This document shows, piece after piece, positions 41,988 to 50,063 of a stretch of 64,000 nucleotides of DNA. The stretch is from contig NZ_JAAIKC010000005.1 of assembly GCF_010820665.1 (NCBI RefSeq), forward strand, positions 186,001 to 250,000, in the 5' to 3' direction. The position numbers and the translations under genes were made by a program. The DNA comes from Paenibacillus sp. SYP-B3998 (GTDB taxonomy: Bacteria > Bacillota > Bacilli > Paenibacillales > NBRC-103111). The stretch's first letter is position 1, and every line of letters begins with the position of its first letter. The notes below the pieces were generated by a model. It saw only the letters and a program-made list of their open reading frames with translations. It searched no databases and was not told the origin of the DNA.

Positions 41988-42120
41988 TATAATGTCAGGT
42001 AAAATTACTCCAAATAAGAGGGGGGAAGATGGCGGAACAATTTTGAAATAGAAATATGTGACAATAAGTGACATGTAATTCGTCTTTGTATGGAAAAGTG
42101 ACAATTTTGCTATGCTTCTT

Positions 42121-42144
42121 AAAAGCAAAATAGCGGCCGCTATT
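42121..42144 (-). terminator. Terminator overlapping the multicopper-oxidase-like stop codon
   Basis: AATAGC-GGCC-GCTATT (42129-42144) is a self-complementary hairpin followed on the minus strand by TTTTGCTTTT. Confidence 0.5.
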
Positions 42145-44266
42145 ATTCGGACTGCTGATTGCTGCTAGCCATGGAGAACATTTTTGTGATGCCTTCATAC
42201 ATCAGGCGGGCGTTCAAGCCATGTGTACCTTGTGTAGGATGCTGTGAAGGACTCATCCAAATATCGGATTGGTTAGCGATGAAGCCAACCTCATAAGTAT
42301 CGCCAGGCTTTAAATTCAAAGAATCTGACCACCAAGGACTTCCTTTAGAAGGTTTGCCGTTCCGCGATAGAACAAGCACGGGGTGACCATGCAATGGCAT
42401 AGGCTGCGCGAAGTTGCCTCTATTCACAATGGTTGCCTTTATGAGCTCGCCTTCCTGCACCAAAAGCCTCGATGTTTGGGGAGATGCTTCGCCATTCAAC
42501 GTATTCAGAAGATCGAAACTTCCATTAAGTAACCCCAGTTTCTGATCTAGGATTAAGGTTAAATCTTTGGTGAACTTCACGTCCGCCCCAAAAGGGGCCG
42601 CTGTAGGACTGCCGTATTGCAGCGGATCAAGTGCCGTTGTAGCTGGAATATCGGGAATGTCGCCTCTGCCATCTGGGGTCATGAATACACCAAGATTGCG
42701 GCTATTCCCGACACTGAGGAACACGGGATGCTCTGGCATGATAAAGGTAATATCGGAACGGCCGCCTGATGTTAACTCCAAGTGTGTGTTAGCCAACACG
42801 CCGGGCTTATTTATTGCGGCTCCGTCGAGCGCGGCTACCTCAAAGTGGGTACCGACCAACGTGTAGGTTTGCGTCAGCCAATCGTCGGTGTTAATGAGTC
42901 TCATACGGACGGGGGTACCCGGTTCTACGTTCATTCGCTCAACCGTGTCCGATTCGCCAATCGCGATTCCTCCACCTTTCCAAGTATGAGTGAGAACGTT
43001 GATATTCTTCTCTTGAGTCTGAATAGTCTGTTGAGCTTCAACGATCAATGTGCCGAACAAGCCTTTGTTGGTAGCCTCTTGTGAATCTTGAGGGGAGTAG
43101 TACCAGAACGTTCCGGCCTGTTCAGCGCGAAAACGGTAGGTGTACGTTTCACTGGGCATAACGGCGTTATATGTCGCACTTGAGACGCTGTTCTGCGTAT
43201 TTGGTAGGGCAAGACCATGCCAGTGCAGGGTGAGGCCTTGTTCAATATCTTGGTTTACTAAGGTGACTTCAACAAGTTCGCCTTCTTTCACGCGCATTTC
43301 TGGACCGGGAATCTGCCCATTGAACGTCCAAGCCTCGATCTGCTTGCCTGAGCTGAGTGCTACATATTGCTTCTGGGCTGTCAGCGTAAATTGCCGATCT
43401 GGCGCTTCCGTGCGAGGAATGGACGGATCAACTAAAGATACAAGTTTGGCGTTGGAGTCGGTCATGCCGTTCATGCGATTAGTAAAATTACCATTGGTGG
43501 ATCTATTTGCATAGGAGGTCTGATTGCTATAGTCAGCGACGCCACTTGCCGTACTCAACTCCGCAGGGAAGTAACTTTTATTTATGGCATACATCATTAG
43601 GAAACTAATTGCCGTTGCAATAACGGCGAGTACCCCTGTCATGGTTAGGGCGCGTTTCCATAACGCGGGTATCAGATAGACCTCTGATTTACCAACCTGT
43701 TTAGATCGAAGCGAGTGTCTCCACCATAAAGCAACTGTAACGAGAACGAACAATGCAAGGGGGATCGCAATCTGCATCCATTGGAAAGGAATCGGCGGCA
43801 CTAGCGCAAAATAGAGGGCAGTCAAAACGCCTAAAGGCAGCATTTGGAAAGGCACAATAAGTCCTGGACGAGCCGCTCCTTGGTATACGGGTAGTTCTAA
43901 TGCTGCAGGATCGTCGTTGGTCTCTAAGGTCATGTTTTTAAGCATCTTTCTTAAAATCCAAAGGTTAGGAACCGCTACGACCCAGATAACTAAAATAGGC
44001 AGCGCGACTAGTGGTGTATGGATGTATAAACGATCCTGCCAAAACAAGGGGTCAAAGGATAGCTGCATCCAGTAGGCAATTCCGCCAATTGCTGCGGCGG
44101 GGATCGCGAGGAACCATGACCAGAACAGCAGCCTGCGCGTTTTCAACACCATGGATTCACGGTTTCCGATATAGAGCAATCGAGATGCCTTCACACCAGC
44201 AATCCATGATATGAGAAATAGAAAAAGTAAGAGCGCGAGCTCAATTTCAACTAATAATGCGTACAA
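42143..44266 (-). CDS. Membrane-anchored multicopper-oxidase-like protein with degenerate copper sites
   Basis: A 707-residue protein beginning with TTG 44266 behind AGGAGGG. The first 230 residues hold about six membrane helices. The rest is a three-cupredoxin multicopper oxidase fold. Motif I, LHWHGLALP (around residue 348), is intact. Motif II reads FWYYSPQ where active relatives have FWYHSHQ. Motif III is PMPLHGH, lacking the first His. Motif IV reads WMSPSQHPTQGTHG where HCHxxxH is expected. The type 1 and trinuclear ligands are thus largely lost although the frame is full length. Oxidase activity is unlikely; copper binding, sensing or a structural role is possible. Confidence 0.8.
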   Translation of the reverse strand: MYALLVEIELALLLFLFLISWIAGVKASRLLYIGNRESMVLKTRRLLFWSWFLAIPAAAIGGIAYWMQLSFDPLFWQDRLYIHTPLVALPILVIWVVAVPNLWILRKMLKNMTLETNDDPAALELPVYQGAARPGLIVPFQMLPLGVLTALYFALVPPIPFQWMQIAIPLALFVLVTVALWWRHSLRSKQVGKSEVYLIPALWKRALTMTGVLAVIATAISFLMMYAINKSYFPAELSTASGVADYSNQTSYANRSTNGNFTNRMNGMTDSNAKLVSLVDPSIPRTEAPDRQFTLTAQKQYVALSSGKQIEAWTFNGQIPGPEMRVKEGELVEVTLVNQDIEQGLTLHWHGLALPNTQNSVSSATYNAVMPSETYTYRFRAEQAGTFWYYSPQDSQEATNKGLFGTLIVEAQQTIQTQEKNINVLTHTWKGGGIAIGESDTVERMNVEPGTPVRMRLINTDDWLTQTYTLVGTHFEVAALDGAAINKPGVLANTHLELTSGGRSDITFIMPEHPVFLSVGNSRNLGVFMTPDGRGDIPDIPATTALDPLQYGSPTAAPFGADVKFTKDLTLILDQKLGLLNGSFDLLNTLNGEASPQTSRLLVQEGELIKATIVNRGNFAQPMPLHGHPVLVLSRNGKPSKGSPWWSDSLNLKPGDTYEVGFIANQSDIWMSPSQHPTQGTHGLNARLMYEGITKMFSMASSNQQSE

Positions 44267-44281
44267 AATAAAACCCTCCTA

Positions 44282-44539
44282 ATGAAAATCTTTGTCTTCA
44301 TTGTACGATCATGGCAGGGTTCAGCAAACCGTCCAGGGACCAAGGCGGCACCTAGACTAAAGTTGGGGCAACGGCTTCAAAAATGTAGGATGGCAAGGTG
44401 TTGGTCATCTCATCCCTATAGAACAGACGAAGATATTCAATCTGCTTTGCTGGGAATGGCTGGAACGTGCAGCAAAACAGTAACCGCTTACTTTAATCCA
44501 AGCTAAGCCAATTTTTTTTCAATTTCAGACCGATAAAGT
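44282..44539. other. Intergenic region without a convincing gene
   Basis: About 258 bp; a 74-codon frame on the + strand has no ribosome site and unusual composition, so it was not called. Nothing else recognisable before the csp promoter. Confidence 0.4.
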
Positions 44540-44568
44540 TTGCGTTTTCAAGTATGATGTGGTAAGAT
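44540..44568 (+). promoter_or_regulatory. Promoter of the cold-shock gene
   Basis: TTGCGT (44540-44545), 17 bp, TAAGAT (44563-44568). Transcription would start near 44575, leaving a leader of about 130 nt. Confidence 0.55.
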
Positions 44569-44591
44569 GAAATCAATCGACAAAGAACCTG

Positions 44592-44656
44592 AATTCACAT
44601 ATTATAAAGGGTTAATATTTGTGTGATTGAACCTTTTGTAATGTGTGAATTTTTTT
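44592..44656 (+). other. Hairpin in the csp leader, possible RNA thermosensor or attenuator
   Basis: AATTCACA (44592-44599) pairs with TGTGAATT (44644-44651), enclosing AAAGGGTT paired with AACCTTTT. A T run follows, so the leader can form a terminator-like structure. Confidence 0.45.
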
Positions 44657-44705
44657 CTGTTGAAGAATAAAAAAACATGTTAATAAATTTTTGGAGGTAT
44701 TTTCA

Positions 44706-44906
44706 ATGCAAACAGGTACAGTTAAATGGTTTAACGCAGAAAAAGGTTTCGGTTTTATCGAAGTTGAAGGCGGCAACGATGTATTCGTACATTTCTCCGC
44801 AATCCAAGGCGACGGTTTCAAAACTTTGGACGAAGGCCAACGCGTTGAGTTCAACGTAGTTCAAGGCAACCGTGGTCCACAAGCAGAAAACGTTGTAAAA
44901 CTGTAA
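44706..44906 (+). CDS. csp: Cold-shock protein, CspA family
   Basis: A 66-residue RNA chaperone of the OB fold. RNP1 KGFGFIEV and RNP2 VFVHFSAI are intact, with the [12 protein letters not shown] start. GGAGG (44693-44697) is 8 bases before ATG 44706. A structured leader of about 130 nt and an immediate terminator make it a separate unit from the YdjO gene downstream. It binds single-stranded RNA and DNA and melts structures at low temperature. Confidence 0.97.
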   Translation: MQTGTVKWFNAEKGFGFIEVEGGNDVFVHFSAIQGDGFKTLDEGQRVEFNVVQGNRGPQAENVVKL

Positions 44907-44920
44907 TAACAATTAAAAAA

Positions 44921-44953
44921 ACTGCCCTTAACAAGTGTAAGGGCAGTTTTTTT
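44921..44953 (+). terminator. Intrinsic terminator after csp
   Basis: ACTGCCCTTA (44921-44930) pairs with TAAGGGCAGT (44938-44947), flanked by A and T runs, so it may work in both directions. Confidence 0.9.
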
Positions 44954-44973
44954 CAATTAAAGGAGGTTTATTC

Positions 44974-45201
44974 ATGTATTCCAGAAAAAAGTCGCTTGAA
45001 GAGATTCCTCTAGAAAATGTGACGATATGGTCTTGTGAAAAAGAAGGCTGTAAAGGCTGGATGCGGGATAATTTTGCATTCGAATATGTGCCGACCTGTC
45101 ATCTATGTCAGTCCACCATGGTTCGTAGTGTCAAGATGCTTCCTTTGGTGAACAACACGAACATAGATCAGAAAGCGCTCAAAAAGGGCGTACAAATATA
45201 A
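44974..45201 (+). CDS. ydjO: Cold-inducible protein YdjO family
   Basis: A 75-residue protein with the YdjO family features: WSCEKEGCKGWMRDNFAF and CHLCQSTMV, giving two Cys pairs (CEKEGC and CHLC) that resemble a zinc ribbon. AAAGGAGG (44960-44967) precedes the ATG. Neighbouring csp and ydjO-type genes recur in Bacilli, and read-through of the csp terminator may supply it. Its molecular role is unknown. Confidence 0.88.
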   Translation: MYSRKKSLEEIPLENVTIWSCEKEGCKGWMRDNFAFEYVPTCHLCQSTMVRSVKMLPLVNNTNIDQKALKKGVQI

Positions 45202-45212
45202 GCAAACTACAG

Positions 45213-45243
45213 ACCCGGAGACGCTGATGTCTCCGGGTTTTGT
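45213..45243 (+). terminator. Intrinsic terminator after ydjO
   Basis: ACCCGGAGAC (45213-45222) pairs with GTCTCCGGGT (45229-45238), followed by TTTTGTG. Confidence 0.85.
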
Positions 45244-45302
45244 GTGTTATCATAGATGCATACATAAAATAAAGGGGACAACCTATCGTGCTTGGGAGGT
45301 AA

Positions 45303-46727
45303 GTGTTTTCTATGAATTCCCGTAAACAACGTCATTGGCTTCTTTTAATAAGTTCGTGTGTATTAGCAGCTTGCTTGGTTGTATGGATAGGTGACCCAGA
45401 AGTGATTCTGTCCCCTTTTTCTAAGAAGGGGAAGTTATCATCAGAGACAGTTAGGGTTTCTCCTACGCCTACACCCCCGCTAAGAGAAGCTTTGAAGTTT
45501 CAGATGATAGACTTTGAACACGGTTGGATCCAATATACTGATGGTAGGATGAGGACAGAAGATAGTGGCGCCACTTGGCAGGATGCAGGCTTGGATGTGC
45601 CGAGTGAGAGTCTGGCTGGCGTCGAGCTTGTTGACGATTCAATAAAGGAGCTTATGGGATTAGAAGTAATTGGATCTTCAGGCGTAAATGGCAGTGTGAG
45701 TCAAAATCCGCAGACGGCTGTACTCGACTCAACGACGTATTCCTTGAAGCAGTCGCAGTTTCTGACCCCTCGTATAGGCTGGGCGCTGCTAGCGAATCCG
45801 AAGGATGCCGCCACGATACAGAGTGCGCTGCTCGTAACTGCGGATGGTGGACAAACCTGGAACGCTGGTCTGAAGCCAGCCGTGAGGGAAGCCATCCTGA
45901 AAGAGAAGGATCGTCTCCAGAAGCTCAAGCGGGAGGCTGCACTTTATGCTACGAAGGATACGGCCAAAGCTGTCATCGGATCGAAGTGGAAACTTGTTCC
46001 CGACACTGCGGCTCCAGGTGATGTAGTGTTGGTTCGCCATGACGAACCTGGAAGTATAACCTGGTTAGGGAAAACATACACGCTACAGCCATTCGGCGCT
46101 GGCTACTTTACCTATCTGCCGACTACGATGCAGGCTAAGGCAGGCAAATATCCGATTGGCGACCAAGTATTAACGATACAAGGGAAGAAGTTTGAAACGC
46201 AGTATTTGAAAGTGACAAAGCAAATGGAGAGTATGAAGCAGGATACCGACCGCATTCAGGCGGATCAGAAGAAAATTGATCTGGCACGCAGTAAATCCGA
46301 GCCTGAATTTCTCTTTAAGGGGCCGTTCGTACAGCCTATCGAAGGGATTTTGACAACACCGTATGGGCATACCCGTTATGTGAACGGAAAATACGATAGC
46401 TCTCATCTGGCCATTGATCTGGCCGCCAAGGAAGGCACGCCAATCAAAGCAACGAACGATGGCGTCGTTGCGTTAGCCGACACCCTATATCTTACGGGCA
46501 ATGCCATTTACATCGATCATGGGATGGGGCTTTTTTCGCAATACGCCCATCTGTCCGAGCTGCGCGTGAAGACGGGGGATCGGGTGAAGCAAGGCGATAT
46601 CATTGGTCTGGTAGGCACAACGGGCTTCTCGACAGGGCCGCATCTGCACTTTACCTTCTGGGCGCATAATGTGCAGGTCAATCCGAACCTCTTTTTCAAT
46701 ACAACGCCATTTCAATGGTTGAAATAA
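45303..46727 (+). CDS. M23 metallopeptidase with N-terminal Asp-box region
   Basis: A 474-residue membrane-anchored or secreted protein: an N-terminal hydrophobic helix (LLLISSCVLAACLVVWI), a region with two Asp-box-like motifs (TEDSGATWQDAG and TADGGQTWNAG) suggesting part of a beta-propeller, and a C-terminal LytM/M23 domain. Zinc ligands are visible as SSHLAIDLAAKEG (His and Asp) and PHLHFTFW (HLH). Such peptidases cut peptidoglycan cross-bridges. GGGAGGT precedes GTG 45303 by 4 bases and ATG 45312 by 12; either may be used. It ends just before a terminator. Confidence 0.87.
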   Translation: MFSMNSRKQRHWLLLISSCVLAACLVVWIGDPEVILSPFSKKGKLSSETVRVSPTPTPPLREALKFQMIDFEHGWIQYTDGRMRTEDSGATWQDAGLDVPSESLAGVELVDDSIKELMGLEVIGSSGVNGSVSQNPQTAVLDSTTYSLKQSQFLTPRIGWALLANPKDAATIQSALLVTADGGQTWNAGLKPAVREAILKEKDRLQKLKREAALYATKDTAKAVIGSKWKLVPDTAAPGDVVLVRHDEPGSITWLGKTYTLQPFGAGYFTYLPTTMQAKAGKYPIGDQVLTIQGKKFETQYLKVTKQMESMKQDTDRIQADQKKIDLARSKSEPEFLFKGPFVQPIEGILTTPYGHTRYVNGKYDSSHLAIDLAAKEGTPIKATNDGVVALADTLYLTGNAIYIDHGMGLFSQYAHLSELRVKTGDRVKQGDIIGLVGTTGFSTGPHLHFTFWAHNVQVNPNLFFNTTPFQWLK

Positions 46728-46776
46728 CAATTGGAATATGAATTTGAAAGCATGATTTGAAATCAATAGAGCTTCT

Positions 46777-46822
46777 AAATAGTCTCTCTGAACAGCATGG
46801 CTGTCTGAGGGGCTATTTTGTA
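46777..46822 (+). terminator. Terminator after the M23 peptidase
   Basis: AAATAG (46777-46782) with CTATTT (46813-46818) and an inner ACAGC/GCTGT stem, followed by TTTTG. Confidence 0.6.
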
Positions 46823-46954
46823 TGTAAAGGTTCAGAAGTTGTTCAATTCATTCAGGTAAAATTTATTTGCTAGGGAATATATGGTATTTAAATGGCATAT
46901 CCATATTCTCGGGTGAGAGATAGATAAGTGAGATATGAAAAAGGAGGGCGTGTA

Positions 46955-47641
46955 ATGAGTTTATCGTTAAAAAAGTATACCGCGGAGTTCATTGGAACCT
47001 TGGTGCTGGTTCTATTCGGGTGCGGCAGCGCAGCTACAGCAGGAGGCCAACTTGGCTATTTGGGTATTGCCCTTGCGTTCGGCTTATCGATTGTCGCATT
47101 GGCTTATGCCATCGGCCCAGTGTCAGGCTGTCATATTAATCCTGCGGTATCGTTTGCAATGCTGATTAGTGGAAAGCTATCCGGAAAAAATTTTGTAGGG
47201 TATGTCGTAGCACAAGTGTTAGGTGGGCTTGTAGGTTCGGGTCTGCTCTATGCGATCATCAATTCCACAGGCAAGGCGGTAACAGGCCTAGGGCAAAATG
47301 GCTTTGGAACTGGATATGGGATCGGCATTACGGCATTTATGGCGATCATTGTGGAAATTATTTTAACATTCGTCTTCATTTACGCCATTTTAGGGGTTAC
47401 ATCGACAGACTCGACTAGCGCAGTAGCTGGCATCGTAATCGGATTAACACTGGCTTTCGTCCACATTCTAGGTATCGGCTTGACGGGTACATCGGTTAAT
47501 CCTGCGAGAAGTTTGGGACCTGCGATCTGGCTTGGAGGCACGGCGCTTTCACAAGTTTGGGTATTTATTGTTGCACCATTAATTGGTGCTGCGTTGGCCG
47601 CTTGGACCTTTGGCGGGTTGAACGGTAGAGCCAAAAGATAA
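46955..47641 (+). CDS. aqpZ: Aquaporin Z-type channel (MIP family)
   Basis: A 228-residue channel with six helices and two NPA loops: SGCHINPAVSFAML and TGTSVNPARSLGPAIW. The His, Arg and small residues of the selectivity filter point to water rather than glycerol (AqpZ class). ATG 46955 follows AAGGAGG. It is a single gene between terminators. The likely role is rapid water exchange during osmotic change. Confidence 0.92.
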   Translation: MSLSLKKYTAEFIGTLVLVLFGCGSAATAGGQLGYLGIALAFGLSIVALAYAIGPVSGCHINPAVSFAMLISGKLSGKNFVGYVVAQVLGGLVGSGLLYAIINSTGKAVTGLGQNGFGTGYGIGITAFMAIIVEIILTFVFIYAILGVTSTDSTSAVAGIVIGLTLAFVHILGIGLTGTSVNPARSLGPAIWLGGTALSQVWVFIVAPLIGAALAAWTFGGLNGRAKR

Positions 47642-47669
47642 TCACTATAATAAAAAAAATAGAAAAACA

Positions 47670-47715
47670 AAGCCTTTGAAAACAGCGGCAGCTGCTCAAA
47701 GGCTTATTTTTCTTT
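47670..47715 (+). terminator. Terminator after the aquaporin gene
   Basis: AAGCCTTTGA (47670-47679) pairs with TCAAAGGCTT (47696-47705) around a GCGGCAGCTGC-containing loop, then ATTTTT. Confidence 0.85.
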
Positions 47716-48021
47716 CGATTTTGCAGGATGCTCCGCGTGCAATCGCTCATAGGTATCTTAAAGGTTATCGCCGAATTGCCTCGTTAAAAGCTGAGAGACG
47801 AGCCGGGTGAGAAGGCTGAGCGCACAGCAAGTTGAGAGACGGTTTCTGAGCCAAGAATAAATCCGTTGACGCGGTAGCCATCTCATGTTGATGTGCGCCT
47901 GCATTGGCTGCATTCTTAGCGTGTATCGCAAGAAAGACCGCTACGCGGTAGCACGAAGCAGCGCTTATATATGAAGATAAAGGAAACCGCATGCGATATG
48001 AATCTCTACGCACGCGGCTAT
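47716..48021. other. Intergenic stretch with no recognisable gene
   Basis: About 300 bp, GC-richer than the flanking non-coding DNA. An 82-codon minus-strand frame has no ribosome site and no protein-like pattern. It may hold a degraded gene. Confidence 0.4.
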
Positions 48022-48549
48022 TTATTTGTTCTGTGCTTCATTTAAAACCTTACCCATTGCAGCCATAGAGGTTTCAATGGCTTGGGTGATGTCGCCGATC
48101 AACCGATCAATGAATTGATATTCCTCGTCGGTGTAGCGATTTATGAAATCTTCAAAAAGCTTTTCTGCGTACAAATGATACTGCTCATGGACATCATATA
48201 CACTGTGGCCATCAGGCGTTAGACGGAAAAGCACTTCCTTGCGATTGCCGCTCAAAGCGAACTTCTCGATCCATCCCCGATCTAGCAGCTTGGCGCCAAT
48301 TTTGGTTATTGCGCCTTTGGTCATACCCATCTTCTCAGCTAGACGCGTCACATTGATGGTTTCATGCATGCCAATTTGCTCAATGACGTGCGTTTCAGAC
48401 ATGGTTAGATCATCGGACATATTCTTGATCCCGCATTGCCTGGCAACAGCAAAGAAAATGTCTTTTTCTTTTCTTTCATGTGCTTCATGTAACTGCATCA
48501 TTTTCTGTACTTTACCGAATAACGGTGCGATCTTAGCGTGTTTTTCCAC
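48022..48549 (-). CDS. MarR-family regulator
   Basis: A 175-residue winged-helix regulator. The core is LTMSETHVIEQIGMHETINVTRLAEKMGMTKGAITKIGAKLLDRGWIEK with the wing SGNRKEVLFRLTPDG. GTG 48549 is chosen because GGAGG lies 9 bases before it; longer frames have no ribosome site. It lies 89 bases downstream of an MFS exporter gene on the same strand, which is preceded by two similar palindromic sites. Autorepression together with the exporter is likely. Confidence 0.85.
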   Translation of the reverse strand: MEKHAKIAPLFGKVQKMMQLHEAHERKEKDIFFAVARQCGIKNMSDDLTMSETHVIEQIGMHETINVTRLAEKMGMTKGAITKIGAKLLDRGWIEKFALSGNRKEVLFRLTPDGHSVYDVHEQYHLYAEKLFEDFINRYTDEEYQFIDRLIGDITQAIETSMAAMGKVLNEAQNK

Positions 48550-48637
48550 AGTTAGAGTCCTCCGGGGGAACATAGATAAGAGATTCCTTAACTGTACCAC
48601 TCGAAATGCGTCTAGTACAACCATTCAGCCTACAATT

Positions 48638-49840
48638 TTACATCTCAGCTTGTAATGGGTTAGGTAGAGTGTTCATGTTCTTAGGTTGTAGATAACGTGC
48701 CAAAAGTACAGATAGTGCAAGAAGGAGCGCCGTGACCATAGCTAGAGTAACAACACTACCCCCGGTATAAAAAACACCGCCTAGTGTTGGGCCGATCGCC
48801 ATACCCATGTAACGTACCAGGTTATATACGCCAATCGCCGTTGCGCGGTTGTTGACGAATTGCTCTGTCAGGAGCGTGGTTTGCATAGGCATAGTTAGGC
48901 CGACCATAAAGCCTAGCAGGAGAAAAGTAGCAATAAGCAGCGGAAGATTGATACCAGCCAAACATCCAAAAAGAATGACGGATACGACGGATAAGGTCGA
49001 GGTTATCAATAAACTGCGCAGGACACCAAGTTTGGCTTGCAGACGAATACTCACTACGCTAGCTGCCATAAGCAGGACGATAAACGGTACAATCACTACA
49101 CCTGTCATTGAGGGACCCATGGCATAACGATCGAACAGGAAGGTAGGTAAGAGTACAATAACAATATAAAGGGTGAAGTGCGTTGTAAAGCCAATCAATA
49201 GAACAATGGCACCAATTTTATTTCGTGTGACACTTAAGAAATTTTGCAGGATGGAAGTTTTTACTGCCTGAGGAGACTTTTCCACGGGCTTGGATTCTTT
49301 GATCCAGAAAGCGTTCAGGAAGAAAATAAGAATTCCGCTGATAGCTAAAAATAGAAATACGTTCCCATAGTTTCCTGATCCACCGATGAGGCCGCCGAGT
49401 GGAGGGCCAATGGCCGGGACTACAGCAAGGCAAGTTTGATAAATCCCCATTGCTTTTACACGGTCATTCCCGCTATACGTGTCGCCAATTACGGTCAAGG
49501 CTACGAGAGGTATGGCTGCTGCGCCAATACCTTGGAGAATACGCAAACCTAGCAGTACATAGACATCCCCGGCATAGGCGCAGCCAATGGAAGCTAGGAT
49601 ATAGAGTAGAATGCTAGGGAGCAGGACGACCTTTCGCCCTTTGGCATCAACGAGTGGGCCGAAGACCATTTGCATAATGGCTAGCGCAACGGTGAAAATC
49701 GAAACAGTTAAATTGGTTGTGAAATAGGATGCGTGCAGTGCCTCTCTCACTTGTGTGAGCAATGGTGTGTAAATGTGTGTGGCCAAGGAGCTAACAGCTG
49801 CGCTGATGCCTAGTATGACCAATGTGCTTTTGGATTTCAT
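48638..49840 (-). CDS. MFS multidrug-type exporter (DHA1, Bcr/CflA-like)
   Basis: A 400-residue, 12-helix exporter. The loop motif VDAKGRKVVLLPS follows helix 2 and LRILQGIGAAAIPLVALTVIGDTY carries the DHA1 pattern. Antiporter motif C is AVVPAIGPPLGGLIGG. ATG 49840 follows AAGGAAG. It shares a transcript with the MarR gene downstream. The substrate is unknown, probably hydrophobic drugs or metabolites. Confidence 0.88.
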   Translation of the reverse strand: MKSKSTLVILGISAAVSSLATHIYTPLLTQVREALHASYFTTNLTVSIFTVALAIMQMVFGPLVDAKGRKVVLLPSILLYILASIGCAYAGDVYVLLGLRILQGIGAAAIPLVALTVIGDTYSGNDRVKAMGIYQTCLAVVPAIGPPLGGLIGGSGNYGNVFLFLAISGILIFFLNAFWIKESKPVEKSPQAVKTSILQNFLSVTRNKIGAIVLLIGFTTHFTLYIVIVLLPTFLFDRYAMGPSMTGVVIVPFIVLLMAASVVSIRLQAKLGVLRSLLITSTLSVVSVILFGCLAGINLPLLIATFLLLGFMVGLTMPMQTTLLTEQFVNNRATAIGVYNLVRYMGMAIGPTLGGVFYTGGSVVTLAMVTALLLALSVLLARYLQPKNMNTLPNPLQAEM

Positions 49841-49891
49841 GATAAAGCACCTTCCTTTCAAAAAAAATTAAAATTTTCAATGGAAATAATG

Positions 49892-49910
49892 TTTCCTGGT
49901 ATACAATATA
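49892..49910. promoter_or_regulatory. MarR-type operator, proximal copy
   Basis: TTTCCTGGTATACAATATA; the same motif returns at 49953-49971 with three differences. It lies 52 bp upstream of the exporter start. Confidence 0.5.
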
Positions 49911-49952
49911 GGCATGCCTAGAGAGAGGCTGACGGTTATTGTTGATTTATTA

Positions 49953-49971
49953 TTTCCTAGGAAACAATATA
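49953..49971. promoter_or_regulatory. MarR-type operator, distal copy
   Basis: TTTCCTAGGAAACAATATA contains the perfect palindrome TTTCCTAGGAAA. It also lies 93 bp before the divergent helicase gene, so it may influence both. Confidence 0.5.
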
Positions 49972-50063
49972 ACGCTTTTAGGAAGGAAAGGCAAGACTTT
50001 ATTTCTTTTTCATGTTTGGTCATGCTACAATAAGGAACAAATGTTCTTAAATGGAGAAAAAAG

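Noticed and set aside
44282-44506. 74-codon frame upstream of the cold-shock gene
   Set aside because: No ribosome site on that strand and composition unlike a protein; the region is better seen as non-coding.
47765-48013. 82-codon minus-strand frame between the aquaporin and MarR genes
   Set aside because: No ribosome site, no motif, low protein-like character; treated as an empty stretch.
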